Assembly (NCBI GenBank): GCA_902806575.1
Contig: CADCXD010000008.1
Span: forward strand, 2,170,001 to 2,234,000
Direction of reading: 5' to 3'
Length of the DNA: 64,000 nucleotides
Origin: Jackrogersella multiformis
Taxonomy: Eukaryota > Ascomycota > Sordariomycetes > Xylariales > Hypoxylaceae
A program made the translations under genes and the position numbers. The notes beneath the pieces are model-generated. The model searched no databases. It worked only from the letters and a program-made list of their open reading frames with translations, and had not been told where the DNA came from. Positions 9,866-21,965 of the stretch are shown piece after piece (position 1 is the first letter of the stretch; each line of letters starts with the position of its first letter).

Positions 9866-11845
9866 TCACGTAAGCGAACGGATGATGTAAAACAATAGGT
9901 AGGCCTGGCTACCTAGCACGTCTGACTTCTTGGCCAGTTCGACTCTGTGGTCGTTGAATGAGAACCACTAGAACGACGTTAGTATCTGAAGAGCTTCGGT
10001 ATAACAGATATGGCTATATAACTCACCTGATCACCAACTCGAGAGTACGTCACGTAATGTCCTGTCCTGGTCAGCTTCGATCGAAGAAACCTCTGTAAGA
10101 GCTAGATACTCACCTGTATCGATCTCTCCAACGTGCTCCACAACACTCAAGAGGTCGTATGTGCATGAACGCTTCAGTTCCTGGGTGTCTCTGCCATCTG
10201 ACATTCTACCACGAGTGGTGTATGGAAGCATGTTGAGCTGCAACGGAAATTGTACTTTCGTATTGATCTTCGAAGCAACTCGATCACGGCTCCCCTGCTT
10301 GAACTCAAATCGCTACATGTGTCTTCGTTAGTATTTGTACTTGGAGAAATGTGGTTGGCGATGGGTAGGTACTCACCTTGAGTTGTATCGAGAGCACATT
10401 CGGTAGAAGCCTTATGCTATGATCTCTACTAGCCTGTTGCGATGAATCACAGTTCCTACAGCGATACTCGCACTTGTCAGACTTGATGTACTCATCGTCG
10501 AGACACTCAAGAAGCGTCAGAGATGGACCGATCTTAGCGGCCTTCTTGCCCTTTTTGTGCGACAGATTCTCCAGGCCTAAGCTCAGATCGAGAAACGACT
10601 CTACTGCGTTCGTAACACCCCCGCAGTGCTGACAGGTCGTCTGGCTCTGAAGCTTTCCGTAGAAGGTCTGGTGGATGATACAGTTGCAACTATGCTCGCT
10701 TCCCGTCTCGGGCTTCCTGCCATCCCCGTTCCTCTCGTGTAGCTCCTCGGCCAGGAACTGGAAGAATTCATGCGCATCTTGCTCTTTGGTTGTGACCAGA
10801 TTCTCGAACGCCTTTTTCTCGGATATCCAGAACCCCGAGAGTATGTTGGCTGCCGTATAGCCGTTGGTGTTCTCGAGAGCGTAGAAATCCTGGAACATAT
10901 CGTCGATGGCGCAGCTCAGACAGTGAGGCACTTGACAGTCACTGCTCTGGTGTCCATCGCTTAGGTAGAAGTTTCTGAGCAGGGGGTTGTGAAGAAAGCT
11001 CTGCAGGACCACGTTTTGGTAACATGTTGCACCAGCATTGTAGATCCCTCGGAGCCCATCAGCTCTACATGATGCGATGGTGGTGTTGGTGGAGATATAT
11101 CTGGGATCATCCTTCAAGGGATCTTTCGTAGAATCGGAGAACATCTCCTCGTGCTTCCTCTTACGACCTAGGCAAGTCGGTCAAGGTTAGCAAGCGGATT
11201 GCCATTCGACGCGAAATTAGAATGCGTATAGACTTACTTGATGAGAATGAGCCAGTGCCTATCTTTCTCACTCTAAGGTCTTCTAAGGTCGGATCCCATA
11301 CAAAGTCTTCACAGAACTGGCAGAATAGCGCACCGCTTCTGGAGTCAACGTCTGCAACTGGTTAGTTAAAGACGCAGGGGGAAGGGGAAGACACAGGAGA
11401 GGACACAGGGGAAGATATATATTTATACTACAACATACAGAATCGGTGACTCTTCTTGTTGCCGTGTCTTGTGCGCTCCTCCTCGGGAACAATGGTAGAA
11501 CATTGTAGACAGAGGTAGTTAGAAGTTAGTGAGGTGACTATCTGACCGTCTGGGCCCTTGCAAGTCTGTGGTACTAAGGGGTGGCCATCGAAGATCACTC
11601 GCAGAAGCATCTTGTAATACTGGATGGAACTGTTCATGACGTCGGGACTGTTGGATAGGAGTAATTGAACATGTTCTAGGAAGTGGGAAGTGGTCAGTAA
11701 GTACCAAGCAAACAGTCGCTGCACCAGAACCAGAGCTATAGTACTAACCGCATCCAAACAAGGGTATTCCAGGAGTAGGCGAGTTGATCTTGACATTCTT
11801 AGGCGACGCCGACGCCGACGCCGGGGTGGTAGGTGGAGCGGCCAT
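9866..11845 (-). CDS. UBP8: SAGA histone H2B deubiquitinase Ubp8 (USP22 family)
   Basis: Ubp8 removes ubiquitin from histone H2B as part of the SAGA deubiquitinase module. Seven exons are read on the minus strand: 11845-11749, 11675-11439, 11351-11238, 11167-10377, 10312-10114, 10061-10027 and 9967-9866, giving 524 residues. The start ATG gives MAAPPTTPASASASPKN. The N-terminal zinc-finger UBP domain shows GCEHV, YLCLQC, HGNKKSHRFYVDSRSG and FCQFCEDFVWD. A basic RKRKHEE linker follows. The peptidase Cys box is GIYNAGATCYQNVVLQ (Cys about 198), zinc-knuckle CxxC pairs lie in the fingers (CQHC, CRNC), and the His box is GHYVTYSRVGDQWFSFNDH (His about 481, Asn/Asp about 496-497). The gene is divergent from the LACTB2-like gene. 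The Cys box has Ala and Gln where many family members have Leu and Met, but the catalytic residues are present. Confidence 0.93.
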
Positions 11846-13171
11846 GCTTGCGACCGGGATTGTGGTGAGGATAATGAGAATTTACAATAGAGAATCGAAG
11901 GATATGTAGGTTGGTAATTGTTGTTGCGATAGGTAGGATAAAATAATTCGGCGCAAGAGTTTATTAAGTTCGGAAGGCGGGCAGTAGTGTGTAGTTAGGT
12001 AGTGGGTGATAATAAGTTCGTAAGTTCGTAGGTGGTAAAGTAAGTAGGTGATGGTGATGGTGGTGGTGGTGGTGTGGCATATGGTGGTGGATGAGATGAG
12101 GTAAGGAAAACGAAGAATTGGATTTGCGTTTTGCGTTTTGGAGGTCGAGATTGTAGAGAGAAGATCAAGTTAGAAGGACGAAGGATGCGTAAGAGCTTTG
12201 ACTTGGGTCAAGGTGAAAAGTTCAGAGGTGGGTTTCGCGAATCGCGACAATGGTCTTCGCAACGACGGACGACGAAATACAAAATTCAGTAGCTCCCCAA
12301 ATGATGCGATTCGGCGACGGCCACCAGGTTACTACTGTCTTTGCTTCTAAAGGTTCCTTGCAGCTTCAAACTATTAATTAGCGGTATATCAATCAGGTAT
12401 AACCTAAGGTTGGATCCTTATTAGATACTTACAGGACTACAGAGCTATCAAACCAATTATTGGGATAGCTCCACGATGTCAGATCTACAAAGCATTAATG
12501 GCTCGGTGCATGTGCATCGTCATTGTCGATTTACCTTAAGCTAGGTAGGTACCAGAGGTAATAGAAAACATCCAAAGAAAGATTACGGATTACAGTTGAA
12601 GCAATGCGCTGGAATTTCTTATCGCCACCTGATCCACGATCTTATCGTGCTTATCAGCCCACGCTAGCGGGACGATCCAGGGGCCTGCCACTACATTACA
12701 ATAACCTTACATGTATCTACTACGGATTACGTAGTACGTAGGTACCTAGGTAGGTAGGTTAGCAGCTACACCAGCTACGTATTTGTGTTCCGCAGTCCAT
12801 CAAAGTCTCTTATCATTACATCTACCTTAGGTACACGTACCTTAGGTAGCCAGGACCTCGGTATTTAATCTATATCCAAGCACACCTCTCCTATGTACAG
12901 CCATATGTATGCTACCTACCTATTAACTGATGGCACAATTGCGCCTTGGTGTATGCTTATTGCGAATATCCAATCATAACCTGGCATTATTATCAGCTCC
13001 CGAGCTAAAGTTGCCAGTATGTTGCTCTAATCGTTAACATTTCCTTCCGGATTCTAGAAGAGCAAAAGGCAAAGGCCGAAGAGCTATCTTTACTGGGTAC
13101 TGTTCATTGAACTATATCTAACTTAATCTCGCCGTGGCACGAAAGCTCTCCGAATAGCTTCAAGTAATAAG
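11846..13171. promoter_or_regulatory. Divergent promoter region UBP8 / LACTB2-like
   Basis: This 1.3-kb gap lies between two divergent start codons. It contains GT/GGT-rich simple sequence (about 12040-12080) and TAGGTACCTAGGTAGG-type palindromes near 12733-12758 and 12827-12850. A 43-codon plus-strand frame from 12250 has no other support. Confidence 0.5.
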
Positions 13172-14014
13172 ATGGCCTCTCAACTTGTCCACCTGCCGGA
13201 GGTTGAGCGGCTTAGTCCCGCATGTATTCGCATTCTTGGCGGTAATCCAAGCAAGTTCACGCTTCAGGGCACCAACACCTACCTACTTGGAACCGGGCCT
13301 AATAGGTTGTTGATTGACACCGGCGAGGGCAAACTTTCGTGGATTGCCGCCTTGAAGCGAACCCTAGAAGAAGAGAGGGCCACGGTACAGAGTGCCCTTA
13401 TCACTCATTGGCACCACGACCACGTAGGCGGAATCAGCCAGCTCCTAGAACACTCCCCTCAAACAGCGGTCTACAAAAGCTCGCCGGTAGAAGGCCAATT
13501 AAATATATCAGAGGGACAGAAATTCGAAGTGGAGGGAGCCACCTTGACAGCCTTACATACCCCGGGCCACACCACAGATCACATGGCCTTCATCCTGCAA
13601 GAGGAAGACGCGATGTTCACGGGTGACAACGTCTTGGGCCACGGCACAGCCGTATTCGAGGATCTCGGTACCTATCTCGGAAGTCTAGCAAAGATGGAGA
13701 AAGCGGTATCAGGTCGAGGATACCCAGGACACGGCCCGGTGCTACCACGGGCGAGCACCACAATCACTGAGTATATCTCCCACCGACAGCAGAGAGAGCA
13801 ACAGGTGCTACAAACTCTAGGTTCCGCTCAAGATCGCAGCGATCTTTGGACGCCCATGGAGTTGGTGAAAGTCATATATCACGACGTCCCGGAGAGTCTT
13901 CACTTACCCGCCGCGAATGGCGTGGTTCAGATCCTACGGAAGCTCCGGGACGAGGGGAAGGTTGTACTAGAGGATGGGGACATGTGGTGTCTTAAGGACC
14001 GGTCGAGTTTGTGA
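13172..14014 (+). CDS. LACTB2-like metallo-beta-lactamase-fold hydrolase
   Basis: This is an uninterrupted 280-residue metallo-beta-lactamase-fold protein. The metal ligands are visible: THWHHDH (His79, His81, Asp83, His84), His133 in TPGHTTDH, Asp152 in FTGDN and His187 in YPGHGP. A C-terminal winged-helix-like tail (HLPAANGVVQILRKLRDEGK) matches LACTB2-type proteins. Human LACTB2 is a mitochondrial endoribonuclease. In fungi the same subfamily includes thioesterases that release atrochrysone-type polyketides, but no polyketide synthase or tailoring gene is next to it, so a housekeeping LACTB2-like role is more likely. I see no clear targeting peptide. The start ATG is the first in frame. 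Confidence 0.88.
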   Translation: MASQLVHLPEVERLSPACIRILGGNPSKFTLQGTNTYLLGTGPNRLLIDTGEGKLSWIAALKRTLEEERATVQSALITHWHHDHVGGISQLLEHSPQTAVYKSSPVEGQLNISEGQKFEVEGATLTALHTPGHTTDHMAFILQEEDAMFTGDNVLGHGTAVFEDLGTYLGSLAKMEKAVSGRGYPGHGPVLPRASTTITEYISHRQQREQQVLQTLGSAQDRSDLWTPMELVKVIYHDVPESLHLPAANGVVQILRKLRDEGKVVLEDGDMWCLKDRSSL

Positions 14015-17000
14015 GAATGTAAACTATGCAATGCAGACAATCCACAAAATAACCAAGAACACCCAAACTATATGTTACGATAACGCTACCACTACTATTT
14101 CGAGGGTCCAACTTGCATAAATTCAATATCCAATAAAGAGGGTCTTATGTTTATATACGGTCACTGCATGATATCGAAGCTTTTGGCCTACACCCCAGCT
14201 AGGATTTACATATATGTTTTAGGTTATCGTTCAACATTCTTTGGGTCACAGATCTAGTAATGAGACCTATTATGGGGGTGGTACCAACGTGTCGGGAGAC
14301 GCCGTCGTACGATCTAAGGCAAGGAAGGCATCATTCGTCGGGTGTTACAGTGAGCCAGCACCGCGAGGCGGTTTTTAAAGGTAGGCAAAAATAGATTTGT
14401 AAGACAGAGTTATGCAAGGAGAGCTTTATTGAACTACATTGTAATTTCGATGATAGATCATGACTTGGCGTATGTGTGCCGAACGGCGGCCTTCGGATAA
14501 CCGGATAAAGGATACTTACACAGGTACGTATTTAGAATCGAACCCGAAAGAAAGAAAAAAAATTAAGATATCTACATACATAGACATAGGTCTGATGACT
14601 CGAGGCTCAAGAAAAGCTACGTATGCAGGTAGTCTCATGGTTGGTACGGATGTATTACATATCCATCTTCTCGGCCGCAACCCATTCCAGCAGCAAGGGC
14701 TAGCAGCTCCCGCCGAGCAGCTACCGGGTTTTGATAGTACCTACCCAGGTAGCAACCACACTTGTCCAGCTATCCAGCTGCGAGTTGTGTAGGGCATTTA
14801 TTTTCCAGCCCATGTGTGATGACAGCCTGCCAGCCTTACGATCCAATGATTACCACAGTGATTTTATAGGGTTGTATACTGTGTAAGTCCGGTGTGGTAT
14901 TCCATTTAATACATTTTCAATCAGGCCTTGACGGATCCTCGTTGTATCTGCATCCTCTCGGACTCCGACTCGCCGGCGTGTTGTAGCCTCCTTCTCCGAT
15001 CTTATATATGCCTAAGTGGACATCTTCAAGGATTCTCTCTTAGTCAAATATGACTCTTCTCGGTGAAAAGCAAAATTGATCATATGACAAAGGTAATAGG
15101 TGTCTATGGGTGCTGCTATTCTAACATAGTAATAGTAGTAACGTTTTGGTCTCATTCCTCGGCATTCTCGGTATTCTTGGACTCCTTGTTTTCATCCCTC
15201 CTAAGACCTTGGCAAAGCCTTCGGAGAGTACCCAGGTACGGACAAGACCTATGTATTGGCCAAGTCATCGATGTTGGTGCTATGATCGGTGATAATACCT
15301 ACTTACATACCTCATAAGTAATAGTATCCATGCGTGGCGGAGTTTTACATGCAATATTCTGTACCTAGCAGCCTAGGCAGCGAGGTAGGCTGGAGGTAGG
15401 TTTGGGACGACTTTTGGCCTCTAACGCCGATGCGACTAGGTACACCATCGCCAATGTTACCCTTAATCTCCCCTCTCCGAGTTCACTATGTAGTGAAGAC
15501 AGATTCCCATCTTATATCTGCAGATAATTATGTAATTATGAATTATATCTGACCACATCTCGTTCGTTGCCAAAAATTCCCAGGCTGTACAGTTCCGTAT
15601 GTGTTACAGATATCATCTGAGGGGATCGTCAGCTCTCTCGCATTCTACTACTTCGCACGGGAGCGCACGTCACCGTCGGCCGATGGATCTGGCGGCCGGC
15701 AATTGGTGTGTTACAACACTACTGCCGTCTCTTGCAGATGGCGTCGGGTAAGCTGTCGTCCCCGGTCGCTTAGGTAGGTGACGGGATAATAGATACATCA
15801 GCCGAGAAGTTCCAAGGTTGCTAGGGATACTGTGGTAGTATAGCAAATCCGCACTGTATGTACATACACTACATATTATGGATACGTACCTAGGTACCGG
15901 TAGGTAGTACGATGAAATACCCAGGTACCTGTGCATGGACGCTCTCGGAGTTAGACGGTTATACCTAACCCGACCTCATAATGCACTTACATAGGTAGGT
16001 ACTTATCCATATCAACCAACGACAAAAGCTTGTATCCCTACTAGCGCGGCTCCTTAAGAAACTGGAAAGGCTGAAAAAAGTAAGCAAGTCATCTGCGCGC
16101 TTGTGCAAGCAACCTCTTTCGGGCGTACATAAGCAACGGTTGCACATGACCAGCCCCAAAGATGACAAAGATGACTGCTAGCTTAAAGTGCATACATACC
16201 TAACGTGTACTACCGGGAGTCTGATAAGTATTTAGAAGCCCTAAGAATTCCTAGCCTACCTATATAATAGTAAAATATGTTAAAAGGAAAAAAAATACAT
16301 CTACGTTATCCCTATCTAATATATAATATCCCTATCTAGCCTAACTACTTAGGGACTAGCGATAATCTTAATCATTAAACTAGGTAAATTAACTAAAATG
16401 AATGCGGTCTTGAAACAAAATATCAACATTGAAATGCTTACATAAGTACCCAAGTATATATCATATATATTGTACTTAATACGGTATGTCTGGTCCGATT
16501 GCGGGATGGTGGGGTCTTCAGATGGCTCGCCCTTTCTATCGTTGAAAACTTCAATGTTCCTTTTATGTGTTAGATAGGATCGATACTGTCAGACCACAGG
16601 CCCGGCTACCATTATTCATCATTGATCGGGAAGCTTCTACACGTGTATAATCATGTACCTAGGTAGCATGACACCCCCTTGCCCGACAACATTTGGATGA
16701 GGTATCGACGTTCTGCATGGGTACCTAGCGGCAAGTGGATCTTTTTACGACCGATGCGGTCATTCCTAGCGTACCTCCTAAGCTGCTAAGGTATTATCTT
16801 CTTTGACGAATGGTACAAAAATTGACATGGGTAGCAGTTAAGACCGACTAATTCCTGCCGCTACACTAAATTAGACCTAGTGTAGTCAGCTACTATGTAT
16901 GTACTACATAGTAGTAGTGTAAATTATCCACTTCAAAGTTTTCGCGAATTTCTTGAAGCCCTTGACAGCCTCAACTTACTTACCTATGTAGGAAACATAG

Positions 17001-17888
17001 TGTGTGTCCATACACATCCACACGTATCCATCCATACCGCCATTTTGGTATTGTACCTAGTATTCTTTTTTCGGATCTCTCGGATGTTCCCATCGTGCTA
17101 TTTTTTTCTCCATGCTATCGCTCGATGGCTCGTCGCCGATCAGAAACACATGGCTCGCGAACGGATTAGTGTAGAGAGAGAGATTGAGATGCGTACGGGC
17201 GGGCTTAATCCTTTTTGTATTCCAAGGTTCATAAAGTAATGGACCGTGGTATATACCTACCTAGGTACATACCCAGGTATACATATACATCCAACGTACA
17301 CAATACTAACAGGGAGGCATTAGGTACCTAGGTACTATACCTATACTAATAGGTACCTTACCTTACATAAGTACACAATACAAAATAATACCCACATGTC
17401 CAACTTCGGCATCGTCAAGGCCACCCTTTACCTACCTACCCTCTTGTTAACAAAAAGAAATATTTATAATATTCCGGGTCCATGCACTTACCTCCCATGA
17501 TGCTTCTTTATGAAAGCGTTCCTTCTCCATTCCATCTGTGGCCGCTTGCCCTCTCTCACCTACGAGGTAGCAGCAGTGCTTCCATTGGATATCACATTGG
17601 ACATCATCGCCTCGTCTGCATCTGCGTCTGATCTTTTACCGTCATACCTACACTACCTAGGTATATCATTGACCTAGCTACGTAACTAGTACTCTTCCTC
17701 ATCCGGACAAAGCTCGAAACCTATAGTGAGGCCAGCTCTACTTGTTCTTTCAAGGGTCAGCCTTCAAGGGTCAGCCTTTCCTCGGATAAAGAATTCGGAG
17801 ACGAGGCATATGTAAATACTTCTCGTCTAGCCTAGCTGACCGGCGCACAATCTCTAAGAGCAGCATTGTCTCAAACACCCGCAGCGAC
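14015..17888. other. Gene-poor AT-rich region with palindromic repeats
   Basis: This 3.9-kb region separates the LACTB2-like gene from the YTP1-like gene. It has only short reading frames with no recognisable content. It is AT-rich, most strongly around 16250-16480, and carries many copies of TACCTAGGTA-type units (for example about 15760-15780, 15885-15935 and 17255-17350). I see no transposase, terminal repeat or RNA gene. Confidence 0.6.
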
Positions 17889-20010
17889 ATGAGGTCGACT
17901 ACCCGGTTCGCGCTCAAGCTGCTGACGCTTGTCGCCGTGGCGGGAGCTCTTCCTATAGCACTCGCTCACGGCAACGATGATGGAGACGCGATGGATATGG
18001 ATATGAGCAACGACAACGAGGATATAAAGCCGGATCCAGACTCGTACCCGCCCACCTACTTTTCGCATACAGAGCACGTAGTCGAAATATACGCACATAT
18101 CGCCTTAATGGTTGTTGGCTGGATAATCATGCTACCAATAGGTATGAGCACTGTCTCGGCGATGATTAATACAATTAGTAGCAATTCTAACTAGTCCCTA
18201 GCTGTCTTGTTTTCGATTGCGCGATCACGGTATACGCTTGCGATCCAGTTTCTGTTCCTCTGTACGAATGCGATTGGCCTCTTGCTAGGCATTACATACC
18301 ATTCGAACACGCCCGATCTATATCCCAACAATGCGCACCACAAGCTAGGATGGTTTGTCACATGGGTAGTCAGTGCGCAAGTGATTATCAGTCTCGTAGG
18401 CCGCATAGCAGATGCAACGGGCAAAAACAGCGCTCAGAAGTTTAGCAAGGAGGAAGAGCAGGCATTCATTCCGGTCTCGACGGAGGCCATGGTTGAGCAC
18501 CAGCTCATGAACGACAGTGTATTCCCTCACCGATATCGTCACTCGAACGACAGTGGACAAGGCACGGAACCGAATACCGAATCTCTCCGAAGCAACTCGG
18601 TATCGACAACTGAGCTTCAGGAATCACCTTTTGAGTTGAGCGACCGACGAGCGCACTATGAGGACGATGATGAGGATCTCCACTTCAAGCCTGCGGAAAT
18701 GCTATCTTCAAAACCCGCCAACTCGTTTGTCGCTAGATTTGCCGGCAAGATTTCCAACAGGGCATGGAGGGTTTTGATGTTTGGCTACAATTTCGTCGAC
18801 AGGATCATTCTTATTCTGGGTTACGTCGCTCTGTGCACCGGTATTATCACATTTGCGCGACTCTTTGTAAGTTAATCTCGGAGCAGTACCTCGTAGGCCT
18901 GGCATCATAGACTGACTTGTAATCGCAGGAGGGACATGAAATTTTCAGTGGCCTAGCTCATTGGATCAAAGGTGGTATCTTCTTCTGGTACGGCATTTTG
19001 ACTCTTGGAAGGTGGTCCGGAAGTTTTGGTGAGCTGGGTTGGGTAAGTCAAAGCAAATACCGCTAGGATCAACTACCTAGCATGATGACTTGATTGCTGA
19101 TAATGTCTCTAGGCGTGGAATGTTCGGCCAAAGCAAAGCTCTCAGAAATGGAGACCTACCGCAGAGTTCGTCGAGGGTGCACTCATCTTCACCTATGGAT
19201 CGACCAACATTTTCTTAGAACACCTTGGCAATGCCGGCAAGGAGTTTAGTCCTCAGGACCTTGAGCATATTTCTATCACCGTTCTCTTCATTGGAGGTGG
19301 TCTGGTAAGTTTTATATATATATGTCATTGTGTCAGCCAGTGAACGAGATGAGACTAATGAGGTTATACAGCTCGCAATGCTAATTGAGTCAACGCGGAT
19401 CCGCGAGCTCTTAAACACCACCGTATACGACGCAGCTCTCCTACATCCGAGCCATGCGTATAGTGATGAGGAACGTGCGGCTTTGGAGACACCGAAGCAA
19501 TATGAATTTTCCATCAACCCCATCCCCGCGCTTGTGATTTTGCTCCTCGGCATCATGATGAGTTCGCACACGCAGCACACTATGATTTCCAGCATGGTTC
19601 ATAGGCAGTGGGGTAACCTCTTTACTGGTGCTTCGTTTGCTCGAGGTTTCACGTACGTAATCGTATACCTGAAGCCTCCACGGTCAATCCTACCATCTCG
19701 GCCTCCGACAGAGCTCCTAACTGCATTTGGCCTCATCGCTGGGGGTACCATATTCATGGCGAGTGTAAGCTGTGCTCCAGTTACAATTATAAGTTTTAAT
19801 ATTGACCACTAACAACCCTAATAGGCAAACGATACAGTCGAGGGAATGATACATTACGACCTAGATGCTATGTTTTTCTACACGGTAACGATGGGATTTG
19901 TCGGTCTTCTCATGGCATGGGTTGTGATTCTATTGGCCCTGAAGGGCTGGGCCGTCCGCAAGGAATCTAGTCGATCCCCTAAATCTTGGAACTTGGTTTC
20001 CCGAGTTTGA
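17889..20010 (+). CDS. YTP1-like multi-spanning membrane protein
   Basis: The protein resembles fungal Ytp1-type proteins (DUF2427 N-terminal part and Ytp1 C-terminal part), whose function is not known. Six exons are read: 17889-18141, 18202-18866, 18929-19042, 19113-19304, 19372-19764 and 19825-20010, giving 600 residues. A cleavable signal peptide (LLTLVAVAGALPIALAHG) is followed by an acidic Met/Asp-rich stretch (DGDAMDMDMSND). Several membrane helices follow, one with IYAHIALMVVGWIIMLPI, then a long hydrophilic loop (about residues 150-250) rich in Ser, Glu and Asp with KFSKEEEQAF. The C-terminal half has HIF/GLAHWIKGGIFFWYG, EHLGN, MMSSHTQHTMISSM and further helices. His and Met content suggests possible metal contact, but that is only an inference. 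All introns are 58-70 nt and in phase. Confidence 0.85.
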
Positions 20011-21419
20011 AGAGTGCGGTTGACGATTAGCGGATACCCGAAAGTTAAACGATACACCATATATTGCATAGGAAACGACCTAGGTGCTCTTTAGTAGCAC
20101 TGTTTGGACGTACGTACTGCTAGGTCGAATTCTTGGGCTACGGCGCATTGGGGTGTGGATGGTCGATTGCAATATACCCAAGATACTCATCTCCTGTTCA
20201 ACCTTTTTTATTTTATTCTGAACTTTCGTTATTACCAATGATACCCCTAGGGAATACAAAGCATGGTTATTTAGAGGATATGGAGGTCGGATCGGTCTTT
20301 CGGAATCGGATGACATGAAAGTTATAGGTCCAGCGGGTGAGCGATCATTTGGATGGTTAGAAAAGCTGCTTAATGAATTCAGACCAATTAAAGAAATATT
20401 ATTATTATTAGGGATGAATGAGTGTGATATGGTTTAGATTCGCAATCATTTACTGCCATATATCTGCTATATACCTACTCAATCTCATGTAGGTCTATTA
20501 GGCTTGCTGTCCAAGGAAACTCATGTTAATTACTATAATTGAGTGGTAACACTTAACCTAATTCCAAGAAGTGAGACTACCTAGGTATATTAAACCCATC
20601 CTACTAATATGGCCCCCCTATCCAAGTCTAGAGATAAACGGCGGATAATTTTCGGTCTTGTAGTCGTCGATGAAGCACCAATGGAACAAGAGCGAGGAGC
20701 GTTGAAATGATATAGGTTCACGGCCAAGCCGTCAACTCACCTGGGATGAGATGATGATGAATTTCTTTACGTCCTTTAGACGTATGCATCTAGCTAGAGT
20801 TACATACATCAGAGCGTGTGATCACGCAAGGGACGTCTAGAGTCGGAACGGAGACGTATACTAATACAAAGCCAAGTTAGTATATAGATATATGCCTAGG
20901 TATAATCAGTATATTAGTGACAGAGATATCGTAGGTCCCAGCGTACCGTTTAATTCCTTCTTCCTAGAAGCTTAAGAGGAAAATCCTTACTACATACGAT
21001 ATTCAATACCTAGGTCCTAGGTACCTATATAACCTCCTTTTTACCTGAGAGACATGGACGTTCGGATCGGATCAGAACTGAGAATATCCTGGAAATGATG
21101 CACAAGTCAATAAACCTCGTATCTATTAATGGGTTCGTTTGATTCAAAAGGAATGAGATATTGAGATGAGAATCCTCAAGAACTACGATTTAAATATCAT
21201 TTTCCAACTAAAGAATCTAGAAATCTGGACTTATAGCCACGAGACGTAGGAATTATCTTGATATTGACTGTTTCCCTGGATGACTTTGGGTCTCAGATAT
21301 TTTCACTACATATAATTTTCCATTCCGAAGCATCTCTGAATCCTCATCACCGAACCAACCCTAACTCTTTCTACGCTTACTCTTCTACGGACTAGTATAC
21401 GTCATGGAATAAATCCTCA
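20011..21419. other. Intergenic region, no gene seen
   Basis: This 1.4-kb AT-rich gap lies downstream of the YTP1-like gene and downstream of the next minus-strand gene, so it holds two 3' ends. A TACCTAGGTATATAACC-type repeat occurs near 21006-21030. No gene is supported. Confidence 0.5.
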
Positions 21420-21965
21420 TCAGATAGGTATTCGATCATCGAGCAATGATCTCGATATAGTGAACGGGGGAAGCGAGTAATTGACTACCATAATACCTTG
21501 TAGAATCTCGGGGATGGCCGGAGGGTCGTTAGGGGTCCCAAAAGCGAGACCCCATTTGAAATCACATCGGTACAGCATATTACTGAACTCATCATCCGTA
21601 ATGCCTTCAATCTTAAAGTGGTGACTAAATGCCAAGTTGAGCATATTATCGTATACACCTATGAGGCGGGTCTCTTACCTGTCGAGGTTTGTGGTTATCT
21701 GCAGCAAGTTACGCTTGAGAACTCGTACTGTTTTTACGGCCATCTCTCTCATAGGAATAATGAGAGCTTTTTGCTCAATCGTCATATCCTTGTGAATAGG
21801 CGAAATCCAGTACAGCGTCGCATCATCGTCCTGCTCCTCCCTGACACATTTGTTAGAATATAGATATGACGGCGAGAAGGTATCTGTCGGATCTATATCT
21901 ACGTCGGGAATAGTACGAATTGGAAAGTGAATTTAAACTTACAAGTAGATAAATTTCGCCACCAT
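21420..21965 (-). CDS. Unrecognised small three-exon protein
   Basis: I do not recognise this gene. Three minus-strand exons join in phase: 21965-21943 (ATG in context aaaATGG, in-frame stop just upstream), 21840-21679 and 21624-21420, giving about 129 residues. Intron 1 has gtaagt, a ctaac branch and gtgtcag; intron 2 has gtaaga, a ctcaac branch and catttag. The product begins MVAKFIYLEEQDDDATLYW, continues with ISPIHKDMTIEQKALIIPM and a basic stretch KTVRVLKRNLLQI, and has FKIEGITDDEFSNMLYRCDF and GLAFGTPNDPPAIPEILQG. It has no signal peptide or membrane helix. The last 20 residues after ILQG could be read-through of a missed fourth-exon donor. Composition and phase look like a real protein; function is unknown. 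Confidence 0.6.

Noticed and set aside
13172..14014. Polyketide-type metallo-beta-lactamase thioesterase
   Set aside because: The fold is right, but no polyketide synthase or tailoring gene is present within the window, so a LACTB2-like call is safer.
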